Below, in pieces: positions 8,186 to 17,146 of a stretch of DNA of 64,000 nucleotides (position 1 is its first letter; each line of letters opens with the position of its first letter). The stretch is from positions 16,021 through 80,020 of the forward strand of contig JAUWBH010000004.1 of assembly GCA_030605085.1 (NCBI GenBank). Direction: 5' to 3'. The position numbers were made by a program, and so were the translations under genes. The DNA comes from Promethearchaeota archaeon (GTDB lineage: Archaea > Asgardarchaeota > Lokiarchaeia > Sigynarchaeales > SOKP01). Below the pieces are notes generated by a model. The model ran no database searches. It was given only the letters and a program-made list of their open reading frames with translations, and was not told the origin of the DNA.

Positions 8186-10198
8186 TCAATTTGTCCATTT
8201 AATTATCCCAGTAGAACCTTTTTTAAATTCATCAAAAACCAAAGGTCTATACCTACGCTTTCGATAACTGTTCCCTAATAACCTAACACCTTTTTTTATT
8301 GCTAAATTTCTCCAATTGCTCTTTTCTTTCCAACTCTCGGGAATTTTCCCTATTTTTAAAAAACCGATGTTGTTTATTATAAGCTTTTTAAAAAATTCAA
8401 ATAGACTTACAAAATGTTGCTCTGCATTAGTGATAAGGGCATGAGTGCTGGATGAAATATATGCTAAATTATCTGGTCTTAAATCAACTTTTATAAAATT
8501 GATGTGATGTAATACAATTAATCCATTATAATAGTCTTGAAGTGTGAAAATTTCTCCAGTAATGATGTCAATAAAATACCATTTTTGTTTTTCAATCTTT
8601 TTTAGAAAAGTCTCTAAAGAAGAATAGGTTATTCTAGGTATAAATATAGTTAAGTTATTTTTATCTAATACCCTTACTGTTTGAAATAGAGCGTTAGTGA
8701 CTCTTAGTTTTTGAGATCTAAATGTAAAGGGATACCCATTTTTTTGAATATCGTAACCAAGTTGATCGTAAGTAGGATCAAATTCATCGATATGCTGACT
8801 CATTGTCTTGCCTATATTTTCATGATACCAAATGGCTCTCTTCGAGCTTAAAGTCTGCATTTCATCAACATTAAAACCAAGCTGTTTCGTATCTTTTCTA
8901 AGATTTCTCATTGTTGGAAAATATAATCCGTCTTTAATAAGAGGCAATTTTGAATCAAGAAATCCCGTTAATCGAACTGTGTATGGTAAAATATTCGCAC
9001 TTCGAAGATATTCAGTAATATTTTTTGATAATTTGTTCTGATTTAGCCACTTTCCAATCAGCATATTAAGATAATTCATGTCTTTAAATTCATAGGGCGA
9101 AATTTCCATTATATTATTCACTGTTGGAATAAATTTATTGTTTTTAATCTCTTCTTTCAGAGGGTGTAAAATTCGATTTAATTTTTCATAATAGGTAATT
9201 TCTCCTGCCATTTTTTTAAGTTTTTTAATATGAGGGAGATTGTTTTTTGTAAGCCAGCCACTGATAAGTTGTGTAAGATTCTCTAAGACTTTGAATTCGG
9301 GTTTCTCTTTTAAGACATTTGGTGTTGAAGGAATAAATTCTTTATTAAGAATCTTATTTCTTTTAGAATCAAGAAATTCGTACAGTTCATGACTTATAAT
9401 TAATCCTGCTTGTTCCTTAAGTTCAGAAAGACTACTAAAAATAATTTTCTTGTACTTATATCTAGAATTAAACCACTGAGTAATATTTGGGGGTGTTATT
9501 TCAATGATACCACTGTCTTGAATTACTTGTTCGCTGGTAGGTATATATTCCATTGAATTAATTTCATTTATTTTAGAATCTAAAAATTTAAAAATTCTCT
9601 CTTGTATTGGAATTTGAGGAATTTTCGAAAAAAACCTCTTCATATCCGTTATATTCTGAAACGGAAGATTTGTTCTTTTCATCCATTTCCCTACCATTTT
9701 GGAAATTTTATCATTTTTAATAATAGGTAGTAAATCTCTTGATATTGTTTGGGTATCTGGAAAATATATTCCCTTTTTTATTTCATCAATTTTTGAATCT
9801 AAAAAGCGATTAAGAACTTCTTGATCGGGTAAATTTCCAAAATGGGATTCCATTTCCTTCACATTTTTAAAAGGTAGATCTTTGTTTTTCATCCAACCTT
9901 CGACAATCTTTTGAATCTGTGAAAGTTGGATATCTTTCAAAGATAAATCGTATTTTAAATTTGTGATTGTAGGATAATATAATCCGCGCCTGATTAATAA
10001 TAAACGCTTATCAAGAAAGTCAAAAATCTTATCATCGTCACTTACATTTTTAATATTTCCAACTAGCACTAGAGGATTTGTGCAATGAAAATCAAAATTT
10101 AAGAAATTAGCTAATGTTTCATCAATAATTCGTTTTAAATATAATTCAAAAGATTCTGCAATCGTTTGGTCTATGATTTTGATGAAATCTAAGTCCAT
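8186..10198 (-). CDS. Repeat-rich protein with C-terminal HNH-nuclease-like domain
   Basis: This 670-residue protein has six degenerate repeats of about 70 residues over residues 60-470. Each opens with a helix like FLDSKIDEIKKGIYFPT. A stretch of 15-20 residues follows, then a helix like MVGKWMKRTNLPF. The layout resembles the helical DNA-binding repeats that accompany HNH endonucleases. The C-terminal 200 residues contain HHINFIKVDLRPDNLAYISS followed by STH. That is the H-H, D/N-L, H spacing of an HNH (beta-beta-alpha metal) nuclease, without the zinc cysteines. A DNA-binding or DNA-cutting role is therefore likely, possibly homing- or restriction-type. Its ATG overlaps the stop region of the upstream ORF (10189-10521), which implies translational coupling. 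No close named family is recognised. Confidence 0.65.
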   Translation of the reverse strand: MDLDFIKIIDQTIAESFELYLKRIIDETLANFLNFDFHCTNPLVLVGNIKNVSDDDKIFDFLDKRLLLIRRGLYYPTITNLKYDLSLKDIQLSQIQKIVEGWMKNKDLPFKNVKEMESHFGNLPDQEVLNRFLDSKIDEIKKGIYFPDTQTISRDLLPIIKNDKISKMVGKWMKRTNLPFQNITDMKRFFSKIPQIPIQERIFKFLDSKINEINSMEYIPTSEQVIQDSGIIEITPPNITQWFNSRYKYKKIIFSSLSELKEQAGLIISHELYEFLDSKRNKILNKEFIPSTPNVLKEKPEFKVLENLTQLISGWLTKNNLPHIKKLKKMAGEITYYEKLNRILHPLKEEIKNNKFIPTVNNIMEISPYEFKDMNYLNMLIGKWLNQNKLSKNITEYLRSANILPYTVRLTGFLDSKLPLIKDGLYFPTMRNLRKDTKQLGFNVDEMQTLSSKRAIWYHENIGKTMSQHIDEFDPTYDQLGYDIQKNGYPFTFRSQKLRVTNALFQTVRVLDKNNLTIFIPRITYSSLETFLKKIEKQKWYFIDIITGEIFTLQDYYNGLIVLHHINFIKVDLRPDNLAYISSSTHALITNAEQHFVSLFEFFKKLIINNIGFLKIGKIPESWKEKSNWRNLAIKKGVRLLGNSYRKRRYRPLVFDEFKKGSTGIIKWTN

Positions 10199-10521
10199 TT
10201 TAATCTCTCCTTGAATTTTTTTAAATTGTTTATTTTAGTGTCTATGTTTCGACAAGTGGATTTATTTATGTTTATAGATGTATTACAAATATCTTCTTTT
10301 TTATGATCTAAATTTGTTCCATTCAAAAATGTTAGAATTCTATTTTCTAATATTTTGTCAAATTGTTGTTCCATTAGAAACTCAAATAACTTTGAAGAAT
10401 TATCCTTCTCTAAGATTTTCTCTTTAAATGGATATACATCCACTATTCCATCATATCGCTCTAAGATCTCTACCATAATTTCCCTTGTAATTTTTACAAT
10501 CAATTCTTTCAATTTAATCAT
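10189..10521 (-). CDS. Small helical protein coupled to the HNH-repeat gene; unknown
   Basis: 110 residues, mostly charged and predicted helical (IKLKELIVKITREIMVEILE at the start), with three cysteines in the C-terminal half. Its last codons AAA TGG ACT TAG contain the ATG of the next gene. The AAGGAGAGA just before that ATG is the ribosome site for the HNH protein and lies inside this gene. Such overlap usually means a shared job, for example a partner or a control protein, but nothing in the sequence names it. Confidence 0.6.
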   Translation of the reverse strand: MIKLKELIVKITREIMVEILERYDGIVDVYPFKEKILEKDNSSKLFEFLMEQQFDKILENRILTFLNGTNLDHKKEDICNTSININKSTCRNIDTKINNLKKFKERLKWT

Positions 10522-10905
10522 TTCATAAATTTTGTTTTATTATTTTATTCATTAATATTGCCTACATGTTTTTAAATGTTTACACCGTGATATTTTATAG
10601 ATTCGTCGCAATATTATGGAAATACTGACCGAAAACTTGATTTTCTATTCATTTTTTGATTATTTTATTTTTCTTAATTATTTTTATTCCTACGATTTTA
10701 AAAAGTTGTACGTATTTCATAGTAGTGTAAAAACAAAATCAGAACTTATGACATAATTGAAATTTAAAGAAAGAAAAAAGAAAAAAATAAAATCAGAATT
10801 TATTGTGAAAACCAACATTTTGAAAAATCATATTTTTACCAACTCCTATTGGAATAGATAGATGGAATTAAAATAAAAAAAAATAGTTAAAACATTTTTA
10901 AATAA
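10522..10905. other. Intergenic, 384 bases, nothing recognised
   Basis: Very AT-rich with no coding frame on either strand. It holds the upstream region of the small ORF ending at 10521, and the 3' flank of the broken transporter. A TTTTTATTCC/A-rich mixture is present, but no clear hairpin or terminator beyond scattered oligo-T. Confidence 0.4.
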
Positions 10906-11029
10906 TTTTACGCGAACCAACATTTCTTTATGTAATTCTGCGAGTTGAGATTTCATTTCTGCCATGATTTTACGCGATCCAACTTTTCTTTATGTAATTC
11001 TGCGAGTTGAGACTTCATTTTTGCCACGC
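10906..11029. repeat. 62-bp imperfect tandem duplication at the 3' end of the transporter gene
   Basis: Two copies start at 10906 (TTTTACGCGAACCAAC...) and 10968 (TTTTACGCGATCCAAC...) and differ at only a few positions. The unit, 62 bp, is not a multiple of three. The copy outside the gene therefore reads MAEMKSQLAELHKE in another frame, and the original ends in VKSWQK and a stop. Confidence 0.85.
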
Positions 11030-12339
11030 GCTCTTTAGTGTAAGGATAAAAATACAAACAAATAAGTGTAATCCCTAACGCTATACCGGGAAATACTACT
11101 ATTAAAATCCGAAGACCCAAAATGATATCCGCACCAGGATTAGGTGAGTAAGTTTCCCAACCAGTCGATGTAAATACGAGCGAAACTGTAACAATAGTCA
11201 TTATCATTGAGAGCCGCATAAAGAAATTTGTAATCCCAAAAAAGGTTCCTTCTCGTCGTACTCCCGTTTTCAACTCGTCATCATCTATGCTGTCAGCTAC
11301 AATTAGATATATAAAATATAGCATACCTCCAAATCCAAAGCCCGCAATAGCGAATAAAATTAAGGCAACAAAATAACTAGTTATAAACAACAGAGGGATT
11401 GTTGCTATGAAGTATGCAATTACAGCAATAGCATAAGCTTTCCTACTGCCAAATTTTAAATCCAATTTCATCCATATTATAACAGTAACTACTCCTACGA
11501 TAAATGTAATCCCTAATAATATCGAAATTAGAAACGTGTTGGTTACACCGAGAACGTGTAAAGCATATAAAGGTATCACAGTAGCAAGTACGAGCAATAT
11601 GTATTCATACAAGAAAAACATGATAGTGTATAATACAAATCCCTTGTTTTTGAACGCATATTTTAAACCTTTAAAATAGCCGAACTCTTGTTTATGGTCT
11701 AATTCAAACTCTTTTCGTTCCTTTGCACCCCATTTAATGGCAATGAATAATGAAACACCAATTATGATCGATGTAACGATGCCATTAATCAAATAACCCT
11801 CTTTTTTTGTTAAATCCCCTATAAAAATACCAGGAACTAAAAATGCCATAAGCAATCCGATTGTAGCGAGAACTTGTTTGATCGTATTAACCTCGGCTCT
11901 TTCTTCCACTGATACATATAATTCAGGGAATAACGCGTCAAAGAATGTAATCAGTGTAAAATGTATCGAAACATATTAACATGATAAGGAGGTAAATAAA
12001 CATTATAAAATGAGAATCTGTAAAAAAATGAGGAGTCCACACAATTATCATAATGATTAGTATAGGGATTGTACCTAATATTATAAAAGGCTTTCTCCTT
12101 CCCCATCTGGTATGTGTCCTATCTGAGATATACCCTAGCAAAGGATCATTTACAGCATTCCAAATCGTCCATAAAATAAAAGCTAACATTATGTAAAAAA
12201 CAGGTAATCCAACTGCTGTGAAATAAAAAGCGAATACCCATACATTAAATGCGGTCATGGTGAACCATTGTGCGAATGAACCCATTCCAAAGCTCCACTT
12301 CTGTCCTTTACCGAATTGCTTTTTTGAATCACTCATCAA
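10953..12339 (-). pseudogene. GPH-family (SLC45-like) MFS sugar:cation symporter, frameshifted
   Basis: Two adjoining minus-strand frames make one transporter of about 460 residues. The N-terminal part (11938-12339) has GYISDRTHTRWGRRKPFII, the loop motif of the glycoside-pentoside-hexuronide group, and ends at CFDTFYTDYIL-stop. The C-terminal part continues in another frame as FTLITFFDALFPELYVSVEER (its first Met lies at 11909) and carries the remaining membrane helices to VKSWQK. Removing one T (plus-strand A) from the AAAA run at 11958-11961 joins FDTF to TLITFFDALFPELY, which matches the family well. So a single-base change in a short homopolymer breaks the gene. It may be a real mutation or a sequencing error. 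If intact it would import a sugar or related solute. A second transporter of this group at 22191 is also broken. Confidence 0.8.
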
Positions 12340-12520
12340 TTAAACACTAAATTATTTCATTTTTTAGAAAAATATATTGAAGTTAATTTCATTTTGATTT
12401 TAGAGTTAATAAAGATTTTGAGAATATAAAAAAGGAAAAGAGAAAAGCTTTTTTTATGTATTTTAAAAGAAATAAAAAATTGTAAAAATATTAAATAAAT
12501 AGAAAAACTAAATAGATTGT

Positions 12521-12748
12521 ATGGGTACATTAGATAATCATGTGAAATTATATGAAACTTTTAAGAAAGATGCTGAAAATGTAGATGTCTCAAAGCAATC
12601 TAGAGTAGAATTATATTTTCTCTCAATCTTTCACTTAATTGAAGCGTGCGCCGCAAAACATAATATACACATTAATAAACACCAAAGGCTAAGGAATATC
12701 TTAGAAAAAAATACCTATATATTTGGAAATCAAACTGAAAATGTATAA
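12521..12748 (+). CDS. Short helical protein, possibly a truncated HEPN-like protein
   Basis: 75 residues, starting at ATG 12521. The core SRVELYFLSIFHLIEACAAKH followed by INKHQRLRNILEKN resembles the first half of small archaeal all-helical proteins that I recall as about 130 residues long. Here the frame stops at ENV just where the second half should begin, and none of the downstream frames continues it. It may be a truncated gene or a short real one. No function is assigned. Confidence 0.45.
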   Translation: MGTLDNHVKLYETFKKDAENVDVSKQSRVELYFLSIFHLIEACAAKHNIHINKHQRLRNILEKNTYIFGNQTENV

Positions 12749-13105
12749 GGATATTTAAACCATTAAATAAGTTGATCTCTTGAATCATAAACTTCTACAT
12801 CTTCTTTAAAATTTAAATATATAATTTTTTATGATTTTCGAATTTACCCATGATGACATTATAATTCTATTTTTCGCAATATTATAATGCGAATTATTAT
12901 TTAAAAATTTTTAGGAAAAGCGGAAAAAGTATGTTTACAACCGTCCACCAGCTTAAGGGATTTGTTTATTAGATTAATTCATTTGATTTTTTAATCAAAT
13001 CAAATTAGGATTAATTCCTATGATAATGGGAAATAATAACCAAAGACTTAGTTCTACAGCTATTAGAGAAAAACTTGAATAATTAAACTTGGATATAGTA
13101 AAGAT
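12749..13105. other. Intergenic, 357 bases, with a possible gene-end fragment
   Basis: On the plus strand 12981-13082 an open stretch reads NQIKLGLIPMIMGNNNQ then RLSSTAIREKLE and a stop. The SSTxIREKL ending is reminiscent of the C-terminus of cytidylyltransferase-fold enzymes such as adenylyltransferases, but the rest of the gene is absent. It could be a remnant. The stretch before it (12749-12980) shows nothing. Confidence 0.3.
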
Positions 13106-14785
13106 CTAATTAATTTCTCTTAGAATCTCATTTTCTATTGATATCATTAATGAATCATAAAAAATAGACCCATATTTTGCGTAAAAATCTTTCTTGCTTT
13201 TCATTATTAGTGATGAATCTTCTTTTTCAGTCTTTCCTTGAGACCAAAAGATTTTTCCTTGATATGTTAACTTAACTTTTTCTCGATTTTTAACGATTTC
13301 ACCCGCTTTTATGACATATTCAATATTAGTTAATGCTTTCTTTAGTCTTTCGTAATCGTTAGAAATATCAGCATTTTTTAAATTTATATCTAAAACATTA
13401 ATATCACCATCAGCACCCTCACCAAGGTTTCCTTTAATATTTCCGATTCCTAATGATTTCGCTGGACTTGCGCGAGTTAATATGACAAAATCATTGAAAG
13501 TAAGTGTCTTATCGTTATTTTGTAAAGTATTATTCTTCAAGAATTTATCGTTCATTCCAACCATGAAGTTATCGCGAGCCTTTTTACTGACCAACCATGT
13601 TGCGATTTCAGGAACGCTAGTAATATTTGCGTAATTTGGATAATTTACGGAGAATTGCAATTGCCACTTGTTTTCAATTTTAAGAGCCAAGTCTAAAGCA
13701 TTTGCCCATAATACACAATATAATTTGTTTTTTTTATCAAAATTCCTTAAAGTAGCAAAGGAATCTCCTTCAAATTCAACGGCGGCTCTAATTAATTTTT
13801 GAGAATCTTTATCATCAGTGGCATTTAAAAGAGAATCAATTAATCTCCGATCTGACGTTATTAGAGGATGAATTTCATCTTCAAATCCTATAAATCCTAA
13901 ATCTAAATTTATATTCCGATTAGTATTTAGCGTATTAATTAATTCCATATTATTTCCATCTACATTATAAGCAGAAGCGTGAGCGATGTGAAAAATCTGC
14001 GAGCGCTTGATTTTAGAATTAATTTTAGAATTTGGTTCTAATTTCAATTCTTTAATTCTTTCCAAGATGGTAAATAAGTTATTTTTAGCTTTTATTTGTT
14101 CGTATCCTTCTATATGTGCGTGTATAGAATGTGGCATTCCTAAATGTTCGTTAACTTTAGTTAAATTTTTGTAAACATTTAAGGCAGAAAAATTATATAA
14201 TCTTTCCGTACTTGATACTTCTTTTCTTAAAGATTTGAAGTTCCAATCTTCACATTCAAATGGATTATAGACTTTAAAACCAAAACCTTTAGTTATAGAC
14301 AAAAGGTCGGACAAGAAAACAGCCATATTCTCTATTTTACGCCGTTGAAATTCGAGTTCTAAGGGCCATAGATTACTCACATTTAATAACATTGCCGTAT
14401 CTAGAACAGGCAATTGCTTAAAATTAAATACAGTTTGTTTTGTTAAAGAAGGAAATACGTTCGCCTCAAGTATAAATGTATAGCCTTGAGAAATGTAGTC
14501 TTGTGCGATATTTTTAAGCGTCAAACCTTTCCAAGTCTCTTGAAATTTATTATTTTTAGATCCTAGTAATCTTATCCAATTAACTTGTTGAGATGCTATG
14601 TGTGCATGAATATCTAAAGCTGCTGGAATTACTGTTTTTCCGCTTGCATCGATTTCTTTAACATCACTTTTATTTGAAAACTTTTCTACGATCCTTCCTT
14701 CTTCTATTAAAATATCTCTAACTTCTCCCTCAATTTGATTAAGCGGATCAAATACTAATCCATTTTTAATTAACAGTTTTCCCAT
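13106..14785 (-). CDS. fwdA: Formylmethanofuran dehydrogenase subunit A-like amidohydrolase
   Basis: The 559-residue length and whole layout match FwdA/FmdA, the zinc amidohydrolase subunit that interconverts formate and formylmethanofuran. The ligand motifs are HAHIAS (residues about 59-64), the lysine in FKVYNP, PHSIHAHIEGYEQ and FHIAHASAYNVDG. The C-terminal signature TRASPAKSLGIGNIKGNLG is also typical. The odd point is the segment that reads TTDHPNG in methanogen FwdA. Here it is SVNYPNY, so the catalytic/metal Asp is Asn and the following His is Tyr. The enzyme may be altered in activity or use another cofactor. It is last in a minus-strand operon after the Fes-ferredoxin, FwdB and FwdD genes. 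Confidence 0.88.
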   Translation of the reverse strand: MGKLLIKNGLVFDPLNQIEGEVRDILIEEGRIVEKFSNKSDVKEIDASGKTVIPAALDIHAHIASQQVNWIRLLGSKNNKFQETWKGLTLKNIAQDYISQGYTFILEANVFPSLTKQTVFNFKQLPVLDTAMLLNVSNLWPLELEFQRRKIENMAVFLSDLLSITKGFGFKVYNPFECEDWNFKSLRKEVSSTERLYNFSALNVYKNLTKVNEHLGMPHSIHAHIEGYEQIKAKNNLFTILERIKELKLEPNSKINSKIKRSQIFHIAHASAYNVDGNNMELINTLNTNRNINLDLGFIGFEDEIHPLITSDRRLIDSLLNATDDKDSQKLIRAAVEFEGDSFATLRNFDKKNKLYCVLWANALDLALKIENKWQLQFSVNYPNYANITSVPEIATWLVSKKARDNFMVGMNDKFLKNNTLQNNDKTLTFNDFVILTRASPAKSLGIGNIKGNLGEGADGDINVLDINLKNADISNDYERLKKALTNIEYVIKAGEIVKNREKVKLTYQGKIFWSQGKTEKEDSSLIMKSKKDFYAKYGSIFYDSLMISIENEILREIN

Positions 14786-14804
14786 TTTTAAAATCTCTTA
14801 TATT

Positions 14805-15179
14805 CTAACTCTTTTTAATTTTTGCTAATAATTCTTTAAACTCTAGAACCGGATCTCTTGTAGCTTCCACTTCTACTTCGATGTTTTTAAATAAAAGCGT
14901 TTTATTTTCTACACCTGTAATTTGATTAGCCCATATTGAAATAGGCATAAGTATTGTTCCTTGAGGTACTTTTTCGTTTTGATATTGCTCAATAATTACT
15001 TCTCCGTATTTATTAGTAATTTTTATACGCAAACTTTTAACTAAGCCCAATTCTTCAAAATCTTTTGGATTTATAAATCCAACTGCCAAATTTTCTTTTA
15101 ACGATTGCTCATTGCCAAAAGCAAATTCTTTTGCTTGATCGTTATCTACCATTCTAATTGTATTTAAAATCATCTTCAT
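14805..15179 (-). CDS. fwdD: Formylmethanofuran dehydrogenase subunit D-like (molybdopterin dinucleotide-binding)
   Basis: This 124-residue protein has the small double-psi barrel of molybdopterin dinucleotide-binding C-terminal domains: NPKDFEELGLVKSLRIKITN is the typical entry strand and helix, and later there is VPQGTILMPISIWANQITG. In methanogens FwdD supplies this domain separately from the catalytic FwdB, and the same split is seen here. It lies between fwdB and fwdA with gaps of about 16-19 bases, so co-transcription and assembly in one complex are likely. Confidence 0.82.
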   Translation of the reverse strand: MKMILNTIRMVDNDQAKEFAFGNEQSLKENLAVGFINPKDFEELGLVKSLRIKITNKYGEVIIEQYQNEKVPQGTILMPISIWANQITGVENKTLLFKNIEVEVEATRDPVLEFKELLAKIKKS

Positions 15180-15195
15180 AATGGTTTCAACTTTA

Positions 15196-16491
15196 TTATT
15201 CTTTTAATTTTTTGATAATTTGGCTTAACAATTCTTCGTCGGAATGAACGCCACTTGGAGGATTTAAAACTTTTTTTAATTCTATGGGAACATGATCCAA
15301 TCTATACGCTAACCCTCCGCATTCTACGCCTGTTATAGCCGTAGGTAAAATAATGTCCGCAATATGAAAAGTTGCGGATCTTTTATTATCTATAAGGATT
15401 AATGGTTTTTTTGCTAACTTTTTACTTAAAATCCAGGGCAAGTGAGATATTGGGTCGGTTCCTACGATTATCGAGCAATCGAAATCTTCATTCTCTATTT
15501 TGGAAATTATTGTGTCTGAACTTTCGACTAATTGATTATTTGAAAATTGAAGGTTACGATTTTTACCAAGGGAAGAGAGAGCAACATGATCATAGCCTAA
15601 CATGTTCCAATGCCCTCCAATCATTACGATTGATACTCGTCCCTTTTGTTTCTTTTCATTTATCATTTGAACTAATTCGAGTAATTCTTTGATTACATCG
15701 TTATTAGTTTGAGGTCTTAAAATCCCTTGACCGATAAAAATAACGCCGTATTCAGCACCAGTTAGATGCTGCAATAACCTTTTAAGATCGTCTTTATCTA
15801 AACCAGCAACCCCGTTAGAAGGTATACTGTCTTCAGTACAACATTCTTCCTTTAGAACTCTAATTAATTCGATATCTTTCCCGGTTTCGATTTGAAGCGC
15901 AACATCACGCACACCCATGACACCAAAGGACGCTGTCTTAACGGGATCTATAATTATTAAGGTTTTTATTTCACGACCAGTCATCCGGAACTTTCCTCGA
16001 GAAAATAACGCTTTATTTAATAATCGAGGAATTGATTCCGCAAGATTCGCGCCCCATAGAATTAATAGATCCGCTTTATTACTTATTTCAGAAATAGTTG
16101 TAAAAGTTAATCCGGTATCCTTTGAAGCGTTTAAAACTTGCCCTTGACAAATTGTTGAATTAGAATCAATAAATCCATTTATTAATCGTGCTAACTCAAT
16201 GCCTTTTAATTGAGCTTCACAACTTACAGTTGAAAACCCATAAAGTAACGGTTTCGAAGAGTTTTTTAGAATTTGGACTACTTTTTTTAAAGCATCCTCG
16301 TGAGAAATTTTATTTAATTCGTTGTTATTGCGAACCATTGGACTAAGAATTCTATTCTCGGCTGTAAGTTGATCAAATCTCTCTTTACCTTTTAAACAAG
16401 CACCTATAACCTCATCAATATATAAGCCATCACTCTTTACAATAATATCATCGCAAAGTAAAGAGCAACCTGTACATGGGATCTTTTTCAT
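15196..16491 (-). CDS. fwdB: Formylmethanofuran dehydrogenase subunit B-like (tungsto/molybdopterin catalytic subunit)
   Basis: The 431-residue protein starts with the [4Fe-4S] motif CTGCSLLCDDI plus a Cys in GACLKGKERF. GFSTVSCEAQLKG follows, and then SNSTICQGQV, where the Cys corresponds to the W/Mo-coordinating Cys (or Sec) of FwdB. The rest has the alternating Rossmann-like halves of formate dehydrogenase/DMSO reductase-type enzymes, with ADLLILWGANLAES and an ILPTAITGVECGG near the end. It reduces CO2 to formate at the bis-pterin site and passes formate to the FwdA chamber. The metal is coordinated by Cys here, not Sec. It follows the Fes-ferredoxin gene by 20 bases. Confidence 0.88.
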   Translation of the reverse strand: MKKIPCTGCSLLCDDIIVKSDGLYIDEVIGACLKGKERFDQLTAENRILSPMVRNNNELNKISHEDALKKVVQILKNSSKPLLYGFSTVSCEAQLKGIELARLINGFIDSNSTICQGQVLNASKDTGLTFTTISEISNKADLLILWGANLAESIPRLLNKALFSRGKFRMTGREIKTLIIIDPVKTASFGVMGVRDVALQIETGKDIELIRVLKEECCTEDSIPSNGVAGLDKDDLKRLLQHLTGAEYGVIFIGQGILRPQTNNDVIKELLELVQMINEKKQKGRVSIVMIGGHWNMLGYDHVALSSLGKNRNLQFSNNQLVESSDTIISKIENEDFDCSIIVGTDPISHLPWILSKKLAKKPLILIDNKRSATFHIADIILPTAITGVECGGLAYRLDHVPIELKKVLNPPSGVHSDEELLSQIIKKLKE

Positions 16492-16511
16492 ATTTCCACC
16501 ACTATAACTAC

Positions 16512-16979
16512 TTAAACATATTCTATTTTAACAGCTTCACGTGGGCAGTATGTTTCGCAAACCCGGCATTCCCTTGCTTGTCCCTCACCTTCTATTCTCC
16601 TACAGCGTTCTAAGTGTAATAATTCGCATTTTCCATCCTTTACTTGAAACAGTTGTTGATTATGTGGAGGATAATCAGGGGCTTTCCCACTTAATGTTGA
16701 GGGACAATATCTGGCATTTACAGGACATACGGTAACGCAAATCCCACAGCCATCGCAAAGATCATTGTCTACATCGATTCTCAATTCTTTTTGTTGTCCT
16801 TCTTCAGAACCTAACATTTCTTTCAAAGTATCGTAAAATTTTTTGTATTTAGGTTCTAAGAGAGGAGGGCAATCGTCGATTTTTACCTTACCTTGTAGCA
16901 AATCTAAAGCGAAAGCCATACAAGTTGGCAAGTTACATTTTTTGCAGTTAGTCTTTGGCAAAAATTTGTAAAGCTCCAT
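16512..16979 (-). CDS. Iron-sulfur protein: Fes (CdhE-like) domain fused to two [4Fe-4S] motifs
   Basis: The 155-residue protein begins with TNCKKCNLPTCMAFALDLL followed by a Cys in IDDCPPL. This is the four-Cys Fes domain known from the gamma subunit of acetyl-CoA decarbonylase/synthase. From residue 70 come two ferredoxin-type motifs, CDGCGICVTVCPVNA and CRVCETYCPREA, with an extra Cys pair around CELLHLERC. It is the first gene of the fwd operon and most likely feeds electrons to FwdB, as FwdG/FwdF polyferredoxins do in methanogens. The Fes fusion is not part of classical FwdG. Placement in the complex is inferred. Confidence 0.75.
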   Translation of the reverse strand: MELYKFLPKTNCKKCNLPTCMAFALDLLQGKVKIDDCPPLLEPKYKKFYDTLKEMLGSEEGQQKELRIDVDNDLCDGCGICVTVCPVNARYCPSTLSGKAPDYPPHNQQLFQVKDGKCELLHLERCRRIEGEGQARECRVCETYCPREAVKIEYV

Positions 16980-17146
16980 AAAATTTGAAACGGGAATATC
17001 TTATCACCATACTTATTTTATAATTGTTTCCTTTCTCGTTATGAATAATGGTTAGAAGCTTATTAATTTCTTTAGTTTATTTTTATAAATTATTAATAAG
17101 ATTTCCTTATCCCTTAAATTAAACTTAATTATTAATTAACAAGATT

